From: Ochlerotatus camptorhynchus
Taxonomy: Eukaryota > Arthropoda > Insecta > Diptera > Culicidae
Length of the DNA stretch: 64,000 nucleotides
NCBI RefSeq assembly: GCF_037179485.1
Contig: NW_027040507.1
Location: 1,424,001 to 1,488,000, forward strand
Direction of reading: 5' to 3'
The notes beneath the pieces were generated by a model. That model ran no database searches. It worked only from the letters and a program-made list of their open reading frames with translations, and had not been told where the DNA came from. Position numbers and translations under genes: made by a program. Shown one piece after another: positions 55,835 to 64,000 of this stretch; the stretch's first letter is position 1, and the number at the start of each line of letters is the position of its first letter.

Positions 55835-57130
55835 AAGGGTGTCCACGATGAAATTGCCACACACAAAATTGATTCGCAAAATTCGAGTTTTCATCCGATT
55901 GCCATCAAATTTTCAGGGATTAAGAAATAACTATTAAACTTCATTTTACCATTTTAATAGTATTTTATTTACAGTCCATACGCAAATGCCCGCACCTTGG
56001 CCTTAACCCCGGCCATAAGATTCTGCACAACCTGTGAATCAACCGTTTTTTGCATGTAAACCCATACTTTCTTCAGTTCCTCGACTGTCTTCACTACCTT
56101 AGGTCGTTCAAGAAGGTGCTGCTTCATAATCGCCCAGTACTTCTCGATGGGGCGGAGCTCCGGAGTGTTGGGAGGGTTGAACATTTTCGGCACGAAATTG
56201 ACCTTATTGTCCGCATACCACTTCAGCACGTCCTTGAAGTAGTGGCATGAGGCCAAATCCGGCCAGAAGATTGTTGGGACGTTGTGGGCCTTCAGGAGAG
56301 AAAGCAGCCGCTTCTGGAGGCACTCTTTTATGTACACCTGTCCGTTCATCGTGTCCTGGGTCACGAAAGGTGCACTCCGCTTCCCGCACGTGCAGATGGC
56401 TTGCCAAACCAGGAATTTCTTCGCAAATTTGGACATCTTCTGAGTGCGGACATGCTCCGGAACGCTGAACTTATCCTTGGCCGTGAAAAAAAGGTTGCCG
56501 GGGATCTGTTTGAAATCGGCCTTCACATATGTTTCGTCGTCCATGATGCAGCATTCAACTTTCGTCAGCATGTTGAGGTACAACTTCCTGGCACGGGTTT
56601 TGGCGGACTTGTTCTGCTTCTCGTCGCGATTAGGGGCCTTTTGTACCTTGAACGTTCGAAGCCCAGCCTTAGTTTTGGCCTTCTGAACAAAACTTCGGCT
56701 TAGGTGCAGCTTCTTAGCCACATCCCTAACGGAGGCGTTCGGATTTCGGTTGAAGGCCCCAACTACGCGGTTGTGATTTTTGGTGTTGTACGGAATACTT
56801 TTTCCTTCACTTCTGGGCTTCCGATTGGTGGTCAACCGTTCCTCGAACCGCTTAATCACTCGCGACACCGTGGAATTCGCGATTCCCAACGTTTTAGCGA
56901 TGGAACGATACGAGAGATCCTTGTTCTCGTGATGAATGCGCAAGATTTTATCACGCACGAGCTGTTCTTTCGACTCCATTTCCACGAGTTTTGATCACAG
57001 GACTTTAAAACTTGCAGGATGTAAATAATGCACTATGAACTAAATCCACCCAAATTTTCATTAAATTCTACCCAACGGTTAAAAAGTTAGAGCAATTTCA
57101 TAGTGTGGCAATTTCATCGTGGACACACTT
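55835..57130 (-). mobile_element. Complete DD37E mariner-like transposon (ITmD37E-type), lineage 1
   Basis: 1296 bp. Terminal inverted repeats of about 28 bp begin 'aagggtgtccacgatgaaat' on the left and 'aagtgtgtccacgatgaaat' on the right (reverse complement), with one or two mismatches. TA duplications lie at 55833-55834 and 57131-57132. It encodes one uninterrupted transposase. It is inserted in ORF2 of a Jockey-type LINE. Confidence 0.93.
55969..56979 (-). CDS. DD37E mariner-like transposase, 336 aa
   Basis: It would cut and paste its own element at TA sites in the nucleus. The start is the ATG at 56979; the frame opens slightly upstream without an ATG. Two helix-turn-helix-like segments lie at residues about 22-48 ('YRSIAKTLGIANSTVSRVIK') and 82-105 ('VRDVAKKLHLSRSFVQKAK'). 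The catalytic triad appears complete: Asp148 in MDDET, Asp241 in 'FWPDLASCHY' and Glu279 in 'RPIEKYW', with 37 residues between the last two. The length is normal for the family and no stop or frameshift is present. It is only about half identical by eye to the copy at 62787. Confidence 0.93.
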   Translation of the reverse strand: MESKEQLVRDKILRIHHENKDLSYRSIAKTLGIANSTVSRVIKRFEERLTTNRKPRSEGKSIPYNTKNHNRVVGAFNRNPNASVRDVAKKLHLSRSFVQKAKTKAGLRTFKVQKAPNRDEKQNKSAKTRARKLYLNMLTKVECCIMDDETYVKADFKQIPGNLFFTAKDKFSVPEHVRTQKMSKFAKKFLVWQAICTCGKRSAPFVTQDTMNGQVYIKECLQKRLLSLLKAHNVPTIFWPDLASCHYFKDVLKWYADNKVNFVPKMFNPPNTPELRPIEKYWAIMKQHLLERPKVVKTVEELKKVWVYMQKTVDSQVVQNLMAGVKAKVRAFAYGL

Positions 57131-57132
57131 TA

Positions 57133-59167
57133 CAGGTGAAAGAGTTTGTACGGGTTGCTATTTGTCGCAGACGAAAAGTGATGTTGAAATTGATTTCAAA
57201 ACCTTAGTTATACGGGTGTGCAACAAAGGTAATAGGGGCTAAATCATGATTTTAGGGCTGTTTGAGGGTTTTATACCTTTAAACTAGATCCAGTTTAAGA
57301 TAAAGTGATAAAACTCCAAGCATTTCAACTTGAATTACATGATAAAATCCATTAGCTTCAACCTCGAACGCGTCAACTGAAAACTTGTGGAAAGACAGAC
57401 GTTTGTTTACCGAGTCTTCCATAGAGCACTGCTAGTAAGTTTCTCACCTTGAACATCGAGAGCCATCCTGCGGCTCCTACCGGGAGTAGCGTCCTACAGC
57501 TGGAAACATACCTTATCTTAATCTAACCAGCACCACCGCGGCTATGGTAGGTACAATAACGAACACACTGGTTCGCGCCAAATCCCAGCGCAGCTTTGCT
57601 ACTGTTCGATGCTAAGCAACGGAAGCCAAACAAAAGTGAGCTTTTTTGGCTCAGAGCCAATCTGCTTACCACAGTTTGTCGCCACCAAGGAGAAACCAAC
57701 TGAGGTGGGATCCGATGGTTATGGGGATGGAAGGAGCGACGCTTCAATCCGGAACGGAAAGATCTAACCAAATTTTAAATAGCACAAGCCAGTAGCTACA
57801 CCGGTGCAGTGTTTTGAGAGTGGGATAGTGGCTTCCGGTGAAAAAGGGAACACATTTTCACCGGTGTGCAATTATCGGACAGCTGTGCCGACGATAGAAG
57901 CTCCGAGCAGGGATTAAGCGATGCTACGGAAATGCTATTGTCACAATTTGGACTAATTTCATTACGATCGAGATGGTGTGAAGAGCGGGCCAAAAGTTGG
58001 GAACCTTCCAATAACAAAAGCAATTCGTTGCTGGTGTTTTCAAATTCATAAGTTGCTTCGGTTTGAATGCAATCGAAAATACAATTAGATGTGTTGCATC
58101 AATAAACACGGACGTTTCTTAGTTATCCTGGAACAGCCATTGACATTCGTTGATTCACCTTGAGCTCGAGTGTGGATATGGTTTAAGTGCTGCCAACATC
58201 TGTGATGGATAAATTGAATCTTTCAAACCGTGTTATTCACTTTCAACTTTACTCTCGTCTGACTACGTTCGTTTCGCCAGCCAGAGTGTTTTCTCCAACC
58301 AGATCCAAGTGCAATTTTCTAACGAAAATTTCTTTCTAAACCTTGTTACCCGTCGGTGAGGGCGACAGACGGCGCTGTTCTATGGCAAGCAAAGCAAGTC
58401 TACGGGTGATAAATAAATCAACATTTACGACCCATTATCCGGGTCAACATCTAGAACCATGTTACGTTGCAGCATATTTTCCTAGAGAGAGAGCTGAACT
58501 TCAATGACGACGTCGACGATGACAATGATGATGATAAAGTCCTAGCCAACCTCCGGCAATGATGAACATGCACATCCTCAAGGTTCATGGGGCACGTTTT
58601 TCCCTCAAATCTAGGAAAGCAATGATTCATCTATCATCGCTCAGCGTTGTTTGTGGCGGTGGCTCGTGTCCTTACATCTGACGCAGCCCCCCTACCAACC
58701 GTCGTCGCCATGGAACTGGCGAAGGAAATTTCAAATTTTACGTCCCAACTGTTTCAGCAGAAAAATATTTCTTGTTCTCTTTCAGTTTCAATCTTGTATG
58801 CATCATGATTGCTTGGGGGCAGGGCCGCGGTAAGGTACACTCAAATCATGACTGTGGCTTTTAAGATTCTTTCTTCACGTTGCATTCTGCTGCTGCTGCT
58901 GTTGCTTCTTTCGGTTGGTTCGTTTCTTGTCATGCATAGTACCGAACGATGTAAACTTTTCAGCACGGGCATGATATTACGATAAAAGCCGGACTATTCC
59001 AGACTAGCGATCAGGAGCTATGACTGCGAGAAAGTTGCGGTACTTAAATGGTGGGATTTTTTTTCATTAAATTGTGAAACTTCTTGGGAATTGCAACGAA
59101 TTTTGCCAGCAATTATTAATTATTTTGTTGGACATTTGGTCTAAAGTTTCAACATACTATATTCTAT
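57133..59167. other. No gene recognised
   Basis: 57440-58900 has more even composition than the rest of the window and may be host sequence (intron or intergenic). Short frames on both strands carry no domains. A CTG run lies at about 58886-58900. Confidence 0.35.
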
Positions 59168-59170
59168 GTA

Positions 59171-59361
59171 AGGGAAAAGTTGGCTTCGGCAATACGTTAA
59201 CCTATTATCGTCAGGGGGTAAACAACGTCCTTGAGAGCTCAATTTTGGCATGTGGATACATTGTGTTTCAGAGCAACTATTGGCCAAATTTGAGTGCTCT
59301 AGGACTTTGTTTACCCCCCTGACGGTAATAGGTTAAGGTATTGCCGAAGCCAACATTTCCC
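59171..59361. mobile_element. ~190-bp MITE in the 3' part of a LINE
   Basis: Inverted arms 'gttggcttcggcaatac' and 'gtattgccgaagccaac' extend through 'taacctatta.cgtcaggggg' and 'gtaaaca' (about 50 bp each), with TA at the left edge and TATA at the right. It interrupts the minus-strand LINE near its end. Confidence 0.85.
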
Positions 59362-62077
59362 CTATATCGGTAGTAATATACCAGGAAGGCAACATTAAAT
59401 TATCTTCAGAACTTTGAATCCTTTGAAGCGCTTTTCTCCTAGTCGTGCAACAACTAGACCATATTGGCACAGCGTAAAGCATGGCTGGTCTAAAAACTTG
59501 TTTAAATATTAGAAGTTTATTCTTCAGGCAAAGTTTGGATTTCCTGTTAGGATACAAACATTTCAAATATGTGTTACATTTGACTCAATGTGATCTTTAA
59601 ACGGTAATTTTTGGTCAAGTACTAAACTAAGGTATTTCACTTGATTTGACAAAGAAATTGGAACTTCGTTCATAGTAAATACGTGACTACTACTAGGTTT
59701 AAAAAATAAGCTCTAGGCTTATGTGGAATATGTTGAGTTTTGGAAGCGTTGGGAGAAATCTTCCATTTTTGTAAATAAGAAGAGAAAATGTCTAAACTTT
59801 TCTGCAGAGTACTGCAAACAACACGACTTCTTCCTTTTTAGCGGAAATGCCTGTGTATATCAGCGAACAAATATTTGTGGCAACCCTGAGGCAAATCAGG
59901 GAGGTCCAAAGTGAGGATGTTATACAATATAGACCCATGAATGCAACCCTGAGGATCCCCTGCTCTAACATGCAGTCGATCGGATTTGGAATTTTTATAA
60001 TTTAGCTGCAGAGTTCTGTCAGTTATATAATTTTGAACTAATTTCATAATATAGAGTGGAAATTAAACTTGTTCATTTAGGCAGTCAAACCTTCATGCCA
60101 AAAACTGTTGAATGCTTTTTCTATGTCTAGAAGAGCAACTCAGTTGAGCAGCCTTCAGATTTGTTTGGACGAATTAAATTGGTAGCTCTAGTTGAGTTGA
60201 TGAGTAGTTGAATACCCATGGCGAAATCCCAACTGCTCATCTGCAAAAATTGAGTTCGTTTTGATGTGAAGCAGCATTCTATTTAAAATTATCTTTTTAA
60301 AAAGTTTACTTATTGAAGAAAGCAAACTTATAGGACCGTAGCTAGAAGCTTCAGCTGAATTTTTATACGGCTTCAAAATTGGAACAACTTTTGCATTTTT
60401 CCATCAAACAGGAAAGTATGCCAAATAGAAACATCTGTTAAATTATTTTACTAAGAAAGACAAGTACAAGGGAGTTTTTTGATGACGATATAGAAAATTC
60501 CATCATCACGTGGAGCTTTCATATTATGAAACTTTTTAGTTATAGAACTTACTTCTTCCAAATCAGTCCCCCAGGAATCATCAAACATATTTTCCCGAGA
60601 GAAAATATTCAGATAATCCCGAGAAACCTGATTCTCAATAGGACTAGTAAGACCCAAACTGAAATTATGGGAACTCTCGAATTGCTTAGCAAGTTTCTGA
60701 GCTTTTTCCAAATTTGTGATCAAAATTTTACCACCTTCTTTATGCGTTGGAATAAGCTTTTGAGGTTTTTTTTTTCAAATGTTTTGTGAGTTTCCAAAGG
60801 GGTTTGGAACTTGGGTCTAATTTAGATACATTATTTTCAAAAGTTTGGTTCCTCAGGGCAGAGCATCGCTTTTATTTGTTTTTGCAAATCCTGCCAGATA
60901 ACTTTCATGGCAGGATCGCGTGTTCTTTGATATTGTCTCCTACGGACATTTTTAAGGCGGAACAAGAGCTGAAGATCGTCGTCTATTATAACTGAATCAA
61001 ATTTAACCTCGCATTTTGGAACTGAGGCAGCTCTTGCTTCAACTATAGAAGTAGTCAGAGATTCAAGAGCATAATTAATTTCATCTTTCGTTTGCAAAGG
61101 CATGTTTGGATCAAAGTTATATTCCATAAATGTTCGATATTTCTCCCAGTCAGCTCTATGGTAATTGAAAGTAGAGCTGTTGGGATTAAAAATTATTTCT
61201 TGGGATATTTCAAAAGTTACTGGAAGGTGATCAGAACCGAAGTCAGCATGGGTAACCAATTGGCTACAAAGTTGACATGAATCAGTTAAGACCAAATCAA
61301 TAGTTGAGGGATTTCTTGCTGAAGAAAACCATGTTGGGCTGTTTGGGTATTGAATAGTGTAAAAATCTGCAGAACAATCATCAAACAGAATATTACCATT
61401 GGAATTGCTTTGAGCATTCTTCCATGAGCGGTGTTTTGCATTAAAATCACCAAAAATGAAGAATTTAGACCTTTGACGGGTAAGTTTCTGAAGGTCACCA
61501 TTGAGAAAATTCTTTAGCTGGTCGACGTATTGAAATGGAAAATAGGCAGCTATAAACGTAATTTGTCCCAATTTTGTTTCAACAGAAACTCTCAAAGATT
61601 CAAAAACTTTGGTTTCAAATGAAGAAACAATTTTATGTTTGATTCGTCTATGAACAATGATCGATCATTTCGACATATGAAATAATTTGCGTCCCTTTTA
61701 ACCTTATTGTCAGGTTTAAGGAACGTTTCAGTTATAACGGCAATATGCACGTTATGAACTCTCAAAAAGTTAAATAGCTCGTCTTCATTATCTTTGCTGA
61801 ATTTCAAATTCATGACAATATTGTTTGCAAATTTTACACCAGTTTGAATAGCATCAAACATGGAGTTAGATTTAAGCATATCAGAAATCATGTCAATTAA
61901 TGATTTCTGTAATTCCATTTTAGGTGCAGTAATGCTTCCTAAGTCAAAATTTTCAACATTCCCGTTAGAATTACTTTGGTTAGTATTTTGATTTCTGCCC
62001 GTTGCAATAGCCATAGGTAGCTCCACTAACTCGCTGAACATTGTTAGCAGCGAGGGGAGTAGGTACAGATGAAACAT
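59362..62077 (-). pseudogene. Jockey-type ORF2 (Juan-like), heavily decayed
   Basis: In order on the minus strand: endonuclease N-terminal part at 62077-61592 ('FLRVHNVHIAVITETFLK'). Endonuclease C-terminal part at 61595-60837 ('FIFGDFNAKHRSW', 'ADFGSDHLPVTFEI'). RT pieces 'KAPRDDGIF' (60537 region), 'SSYGPISLLSSISKLFKK', 'EQLGFRHGYSTTHQL', 'AGDPQGCIHGSILYN' and 'YLFADIHRHF'. The FADD box has become FADI and the VPQG motif DPQG, besides many frameshifts. A thumb piece follows at 59566-59362 ('IFKQVFRPAMLYAVPIW'). Confidence 0.82.
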
Positions 62078-62240
62078 TTGAAGCAGGGGTGATATTTGTA
62101 CCTACGGGTACGAATGTAGAATTTGTTCCTCGCTGACCGTTGTTAACAGCAGAGGAATGTGTACCTGTTCGGAAACGTGGAGCGTTTCCTACCTGTCGCT
62201 TAAAACGAGATTGTAGGATCGCTTTGCGAGTCTTACATTC

Positions 62241-62657
62241 TCAAAAATTGGATTTGTGGTTTTCACCACAATTGGAGCATTTAAATTTCTTAGGATCTTC
62301 CCTCACAGGGCAGTCGTCCTTTGCGTGAGAGGAATCACCACAATTCATGCATTTAGCTGGCATGTAGCAATTTTTAGTTCCACGACCCCATCCTTGGCAC
62401 TTACGGTACTGTTGCGTTTTTTCATCCCCATTACCCTGGGAATTTGCCAATCTTCTGGAGGTGACTTTAGTTTTCTTACGGCGCATTTTTGGGGAGGGGC
62501 ATTTTTGGGGAGGGGCATTTTCTTTTTGAGGATCCGTCCATTTTTTAAGGTGCGTTTACCACCTTCATCGGATGAGTCAGAGACCGATTCTTCAGCTGAC
62601 AAAATCGAAAATCGGTTTGCATCTTGGACGGCTGATGCAGCCTTCACCATTTGAGCA
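62241..62657 (-). pseudogene. Chimeric Jockey ORF1 fragment
   Basis: From 62650 the minus strand reads 'MVKAASAVQDANRFSILS' and an acidic stretch, closely like 54305-type ORF1 after its zinc knuckles. It then reaches 'NSQGNGDEK' at about 62424. There it passes directly into zinc knuckles ('CMNCGDSSHAKDDC', 'CSNCGENH') preceded by a degraded one ('KCQGWGRGTKNC'). In the 54-kb copy the knuckles come before, not after, this region, so two ORF1 sequences appear to have been joined. Confidence 0.7.
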
Positions 62658-62659
62658 TA

Positions 62660-63959
62660 AAGGGTGATACGGTCAAAATTTGGTCAAGGGAAAACGCGTG
62701 TAAATCGGTGAAATCGTTTATTTAAAAAATCAAATTAAATTTCTTTTTCAAGTTCAATTAGTATTAAATTCAGGAAAAATATTCAGTTAGGCTTCCGCTT
62801 TTCCAAATCCGAATTGCCGGGCCTTACGCTTGACCCCTGCCATCAGATTTTGTACAGCCACCTTGTCCACCTTCTTCGCCGCAGAAAGCCAGTTTGCCTT
62901 GAACTGCTGCTCGCCCTTAGCAGTTTTTTTGGTCTTCTTTAGGTTCCGCTTGACAATAGCCCAGTATTTCTCAATTGGGCGGAGCTCTGGCGTGTTGGGA
63001 GGGTTCTTGTCCTTGGGAACCACCTGCACGTTGTTGGCGGCGTACCACTCCATGGCATTTTTACCGTAATGGCAAGATGCCAAATCCGGCCAAAACAGTA
63101 CGGAACAACCGTGTTTCTTCAGGAAAGGCAGCAGACGTTTATTCAAACACTCTTTCACGTAAATTTCTTGGTTGACAGTCCCGGAAGCTATGAAAATGCT
63201 GCTTTTCAAGCCACAGGTACAGATGGCTTGCCAAACCAGATATTTCTTTGCTAACTTTGACAGTTTCATGTGCTTGAAAACATCTGCTACCTTTCCCCTT
63301 CCTTTTGCCGTATAAAACTCCTGTCCCGGAAGCTGCTTGTAGTCGGCTTTGACGTAGGTTTCGTCGTCCATTACCACGCAGTCAAACTTCGTCAGCATCG
63401 TCGTGTACAGCCTCCGGGATCGCGCTTTGGCCGTCGTATTTTGTTTATCATCGCGATTTGGAGTCACTACCTTCTTGTAAGTCGATAGTCCGGCTCGTTT
63501 TTTGGCTCGATGCACGGTTGTAGACGATACACCCAGCTTATTTGCGGCATCTCGGAGAGAGAGGTTAGGGTTTCGCTTGAAACTACCGGCAACTCTCTTT
63601 GTCGTCTCAGCGGCTTCCGGTTTTCGATTTCCCCCCGATCCAGACTTCCTGGCTGTCGACAAACGTTCCCCAAACACTTTAATTACATTTGTAACGGTTG
63701 ATTTGGCAACTTTTAGCGATTTTGCCAACTTTGCGTGCGAGTAGCTCGGATTTTCGCGATGCGCGAGCAAAATTTTGATACGCTGCTCTTCTTGCTTGGA
63801 CGGCATTTTGACAACTGAAGAGTGAATTCCAAAATCAAAATAGGAGCAACATTCTACACACACACACCTTCAAAATGAGGGGTGTTCAGGTTTTTTAAAT
63901 GCAAAATTGAAAGAAATACGTCAAGTTGATATTGACCAAATTTTGACCGTATCACCCTT
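62660..63959 (-). mobile_element. Complete DD37E mariner-like transposon, lineage 2
   Basis: 1300 bp. The 27-bp terminal inverted repeats are perfect, beginning 'aagggtgatacggtcaaaat'. TA lies at 62658-62659 and 63960-63961. It sits in Jockey ORF1 exactly where the uninterrupted paralogue at 54968-54969 has a single TA, and removing it keeps the ORF1 frame ('KQTYAQMVKAA'). The half copy at 33078-33759 is nearly identical. Confidence 0.96.
62787..63806 (-). CDS. DD37E mariner-like transposase, 339 aa
   Basis: Predicted to bind the 27-bp ends and move the element by DNA cleavage and rejoining. The start is the ATG at 63806 ('MPSKQEEQRIKILL'); upstream in-frame codons lack an ATG. Helix-turn-helix-like segments lie at residues about 22-48 ('SHAKLAKSLKVAKSTVTNVI') and 82-104 ('SLRDAANKLGVSSTTVHRAK'). 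Catalytic residues appear intact: Asp148 ('VVMDDETYV'), Asp241 ('FWPDLASCHY') and Glu279 ('PELRPIEKYW'), i.e. DD37E. There is no stop or frameshift. With perfect ends it could be active or very recently so. Confidence 0.95.
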   Translation of the reverse strand: MPSKQEEQRIKILLAHRENPSYSHAKLAKSLKVAKSTVTNVIKVFGERLSTARKSGSGGNRKPEAAETTKRVAGSFKRNPNLSLRDAANKLGVSSTTVHRAKKRAGLSTYKKVVTPNRDDKQNTTAKARSRRLYTTMLTKFDCVVMDDETYVKADYKQLPGQEFYTAKGRGKVADVFKHMKLSKLAKKYLVWQAICTCGLKSSIFIASGTVNQEIYVKECLNKRLLPFLKKHGCSVLFWPDLASCHYGKNAMEWYAANNVQVVPKDKNPPNTPELRPIEKYWAIVKRNLKKTKKTAKGEQQFKANWLSAAKKVDKVAVQNLMAGVKRKARQFGFGKAEA

Positions 63960-63961
63960 TA

Positions 63962-64000
63962 TGTCTGCTTGGAGCGTCCAGAGATTGAACGCTGCACTTT
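63962..64000 (-). pseudogene. Jockey ORF1 continuing past the window edge
   Basis: The minus strand reads 'KVQRSISGRSKQ', the ORF1 codons just upstream of the DD37E insertion point, matching 54.93-54.97 kb. The rest of the ORF lies beyond the window. Confidence 0.85.

Noticed and set aside
1..64000. A new multi-gene biological system
   Set aside because: All recognisable coding sequence belongs to known transposon classes; no conserved host or accessory gene cluster is visible.

Overview
The window looks like a transposon-dense, intron- or intergenic-type stretch of a mosquito nuclear genome, most likely Aedes. The reasons are the element mix rather than any host gene: tRNA-derived SINEs, RTE-, R1-, Jockey-, I- and L1-like non-LTR retrotransposons, DD37E mariner-like (ITmD37E-type) transposons and many AT-rich MITEs packed into each other. 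I recognise no host protein-coding gene with confidence. The only reading frames that look intact are two DD37E transposases, at 55969-56979 and 62787-63806, both on the minus strand.

Layout. 0-10 kb: MITE, tRNA SINE, a decayed CPIC zinc-motif protein split by a 3.1-kb insertion, a 2.5-kb imperfect inverted repeat, and an internally deleted LINE with a 27-bp target duplication. 10-18 kb: a DD37E relic, SINEs, a MITE nested in another MITE, and LINE 5'/3' pieces. 18-21 kb: a tandemly duplicated and scrambled I-clade ORF2 (RNase H, thumb, RT). 21-27 kb: an L1-like element cut open by a second LINE, which itself carries a 0.6-kb MITE and an 829-bp near-perfect palindrome. 29-33.8 kb: an almost full-length decayed Jockey element joined to half a DD37E transposon. 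33.8-42.8 kb: foldback elements, nested MITEs, a SINE, and inverted blocks of a short degenerate minisatellite around a hAT-like MITE. 43-46 kb: RTE (JAM1-like) element. 46-48.8 kb: minisatellite-type repeats. 49-51 kb: 5'-truncated R1-like element holding a SINE inside a SINE. 53.6-57.1 kb: Jockey-type ORF1/ORF2 interrupted by an apparently complete DD37E element. 59-64 kb: a degenerate Jockey element on the minus strand with a second apparently complete DD37E element in its ORF1.

The elements do not cooperate as a pathway; they form a stratigraphy. Target duplications, empty sites elsewhere in the same window and restored reading frames let the order of several insertions be read directly. 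The most notable items are the two apparently intact DD37E transposases plus a near-identical half copy, the 829-bp palindrome, the L1/LINE/MITE nest whose removal restores the reading frame, the SINE-in-SINE-in-R1 nest with a 49-nt homopolymer tail, and the inverted minisatellite blocks near 41-43 kb. I did not find convincing evidence of a new multi-gene system. All identity statements are by eye; no alignment or database search was run.
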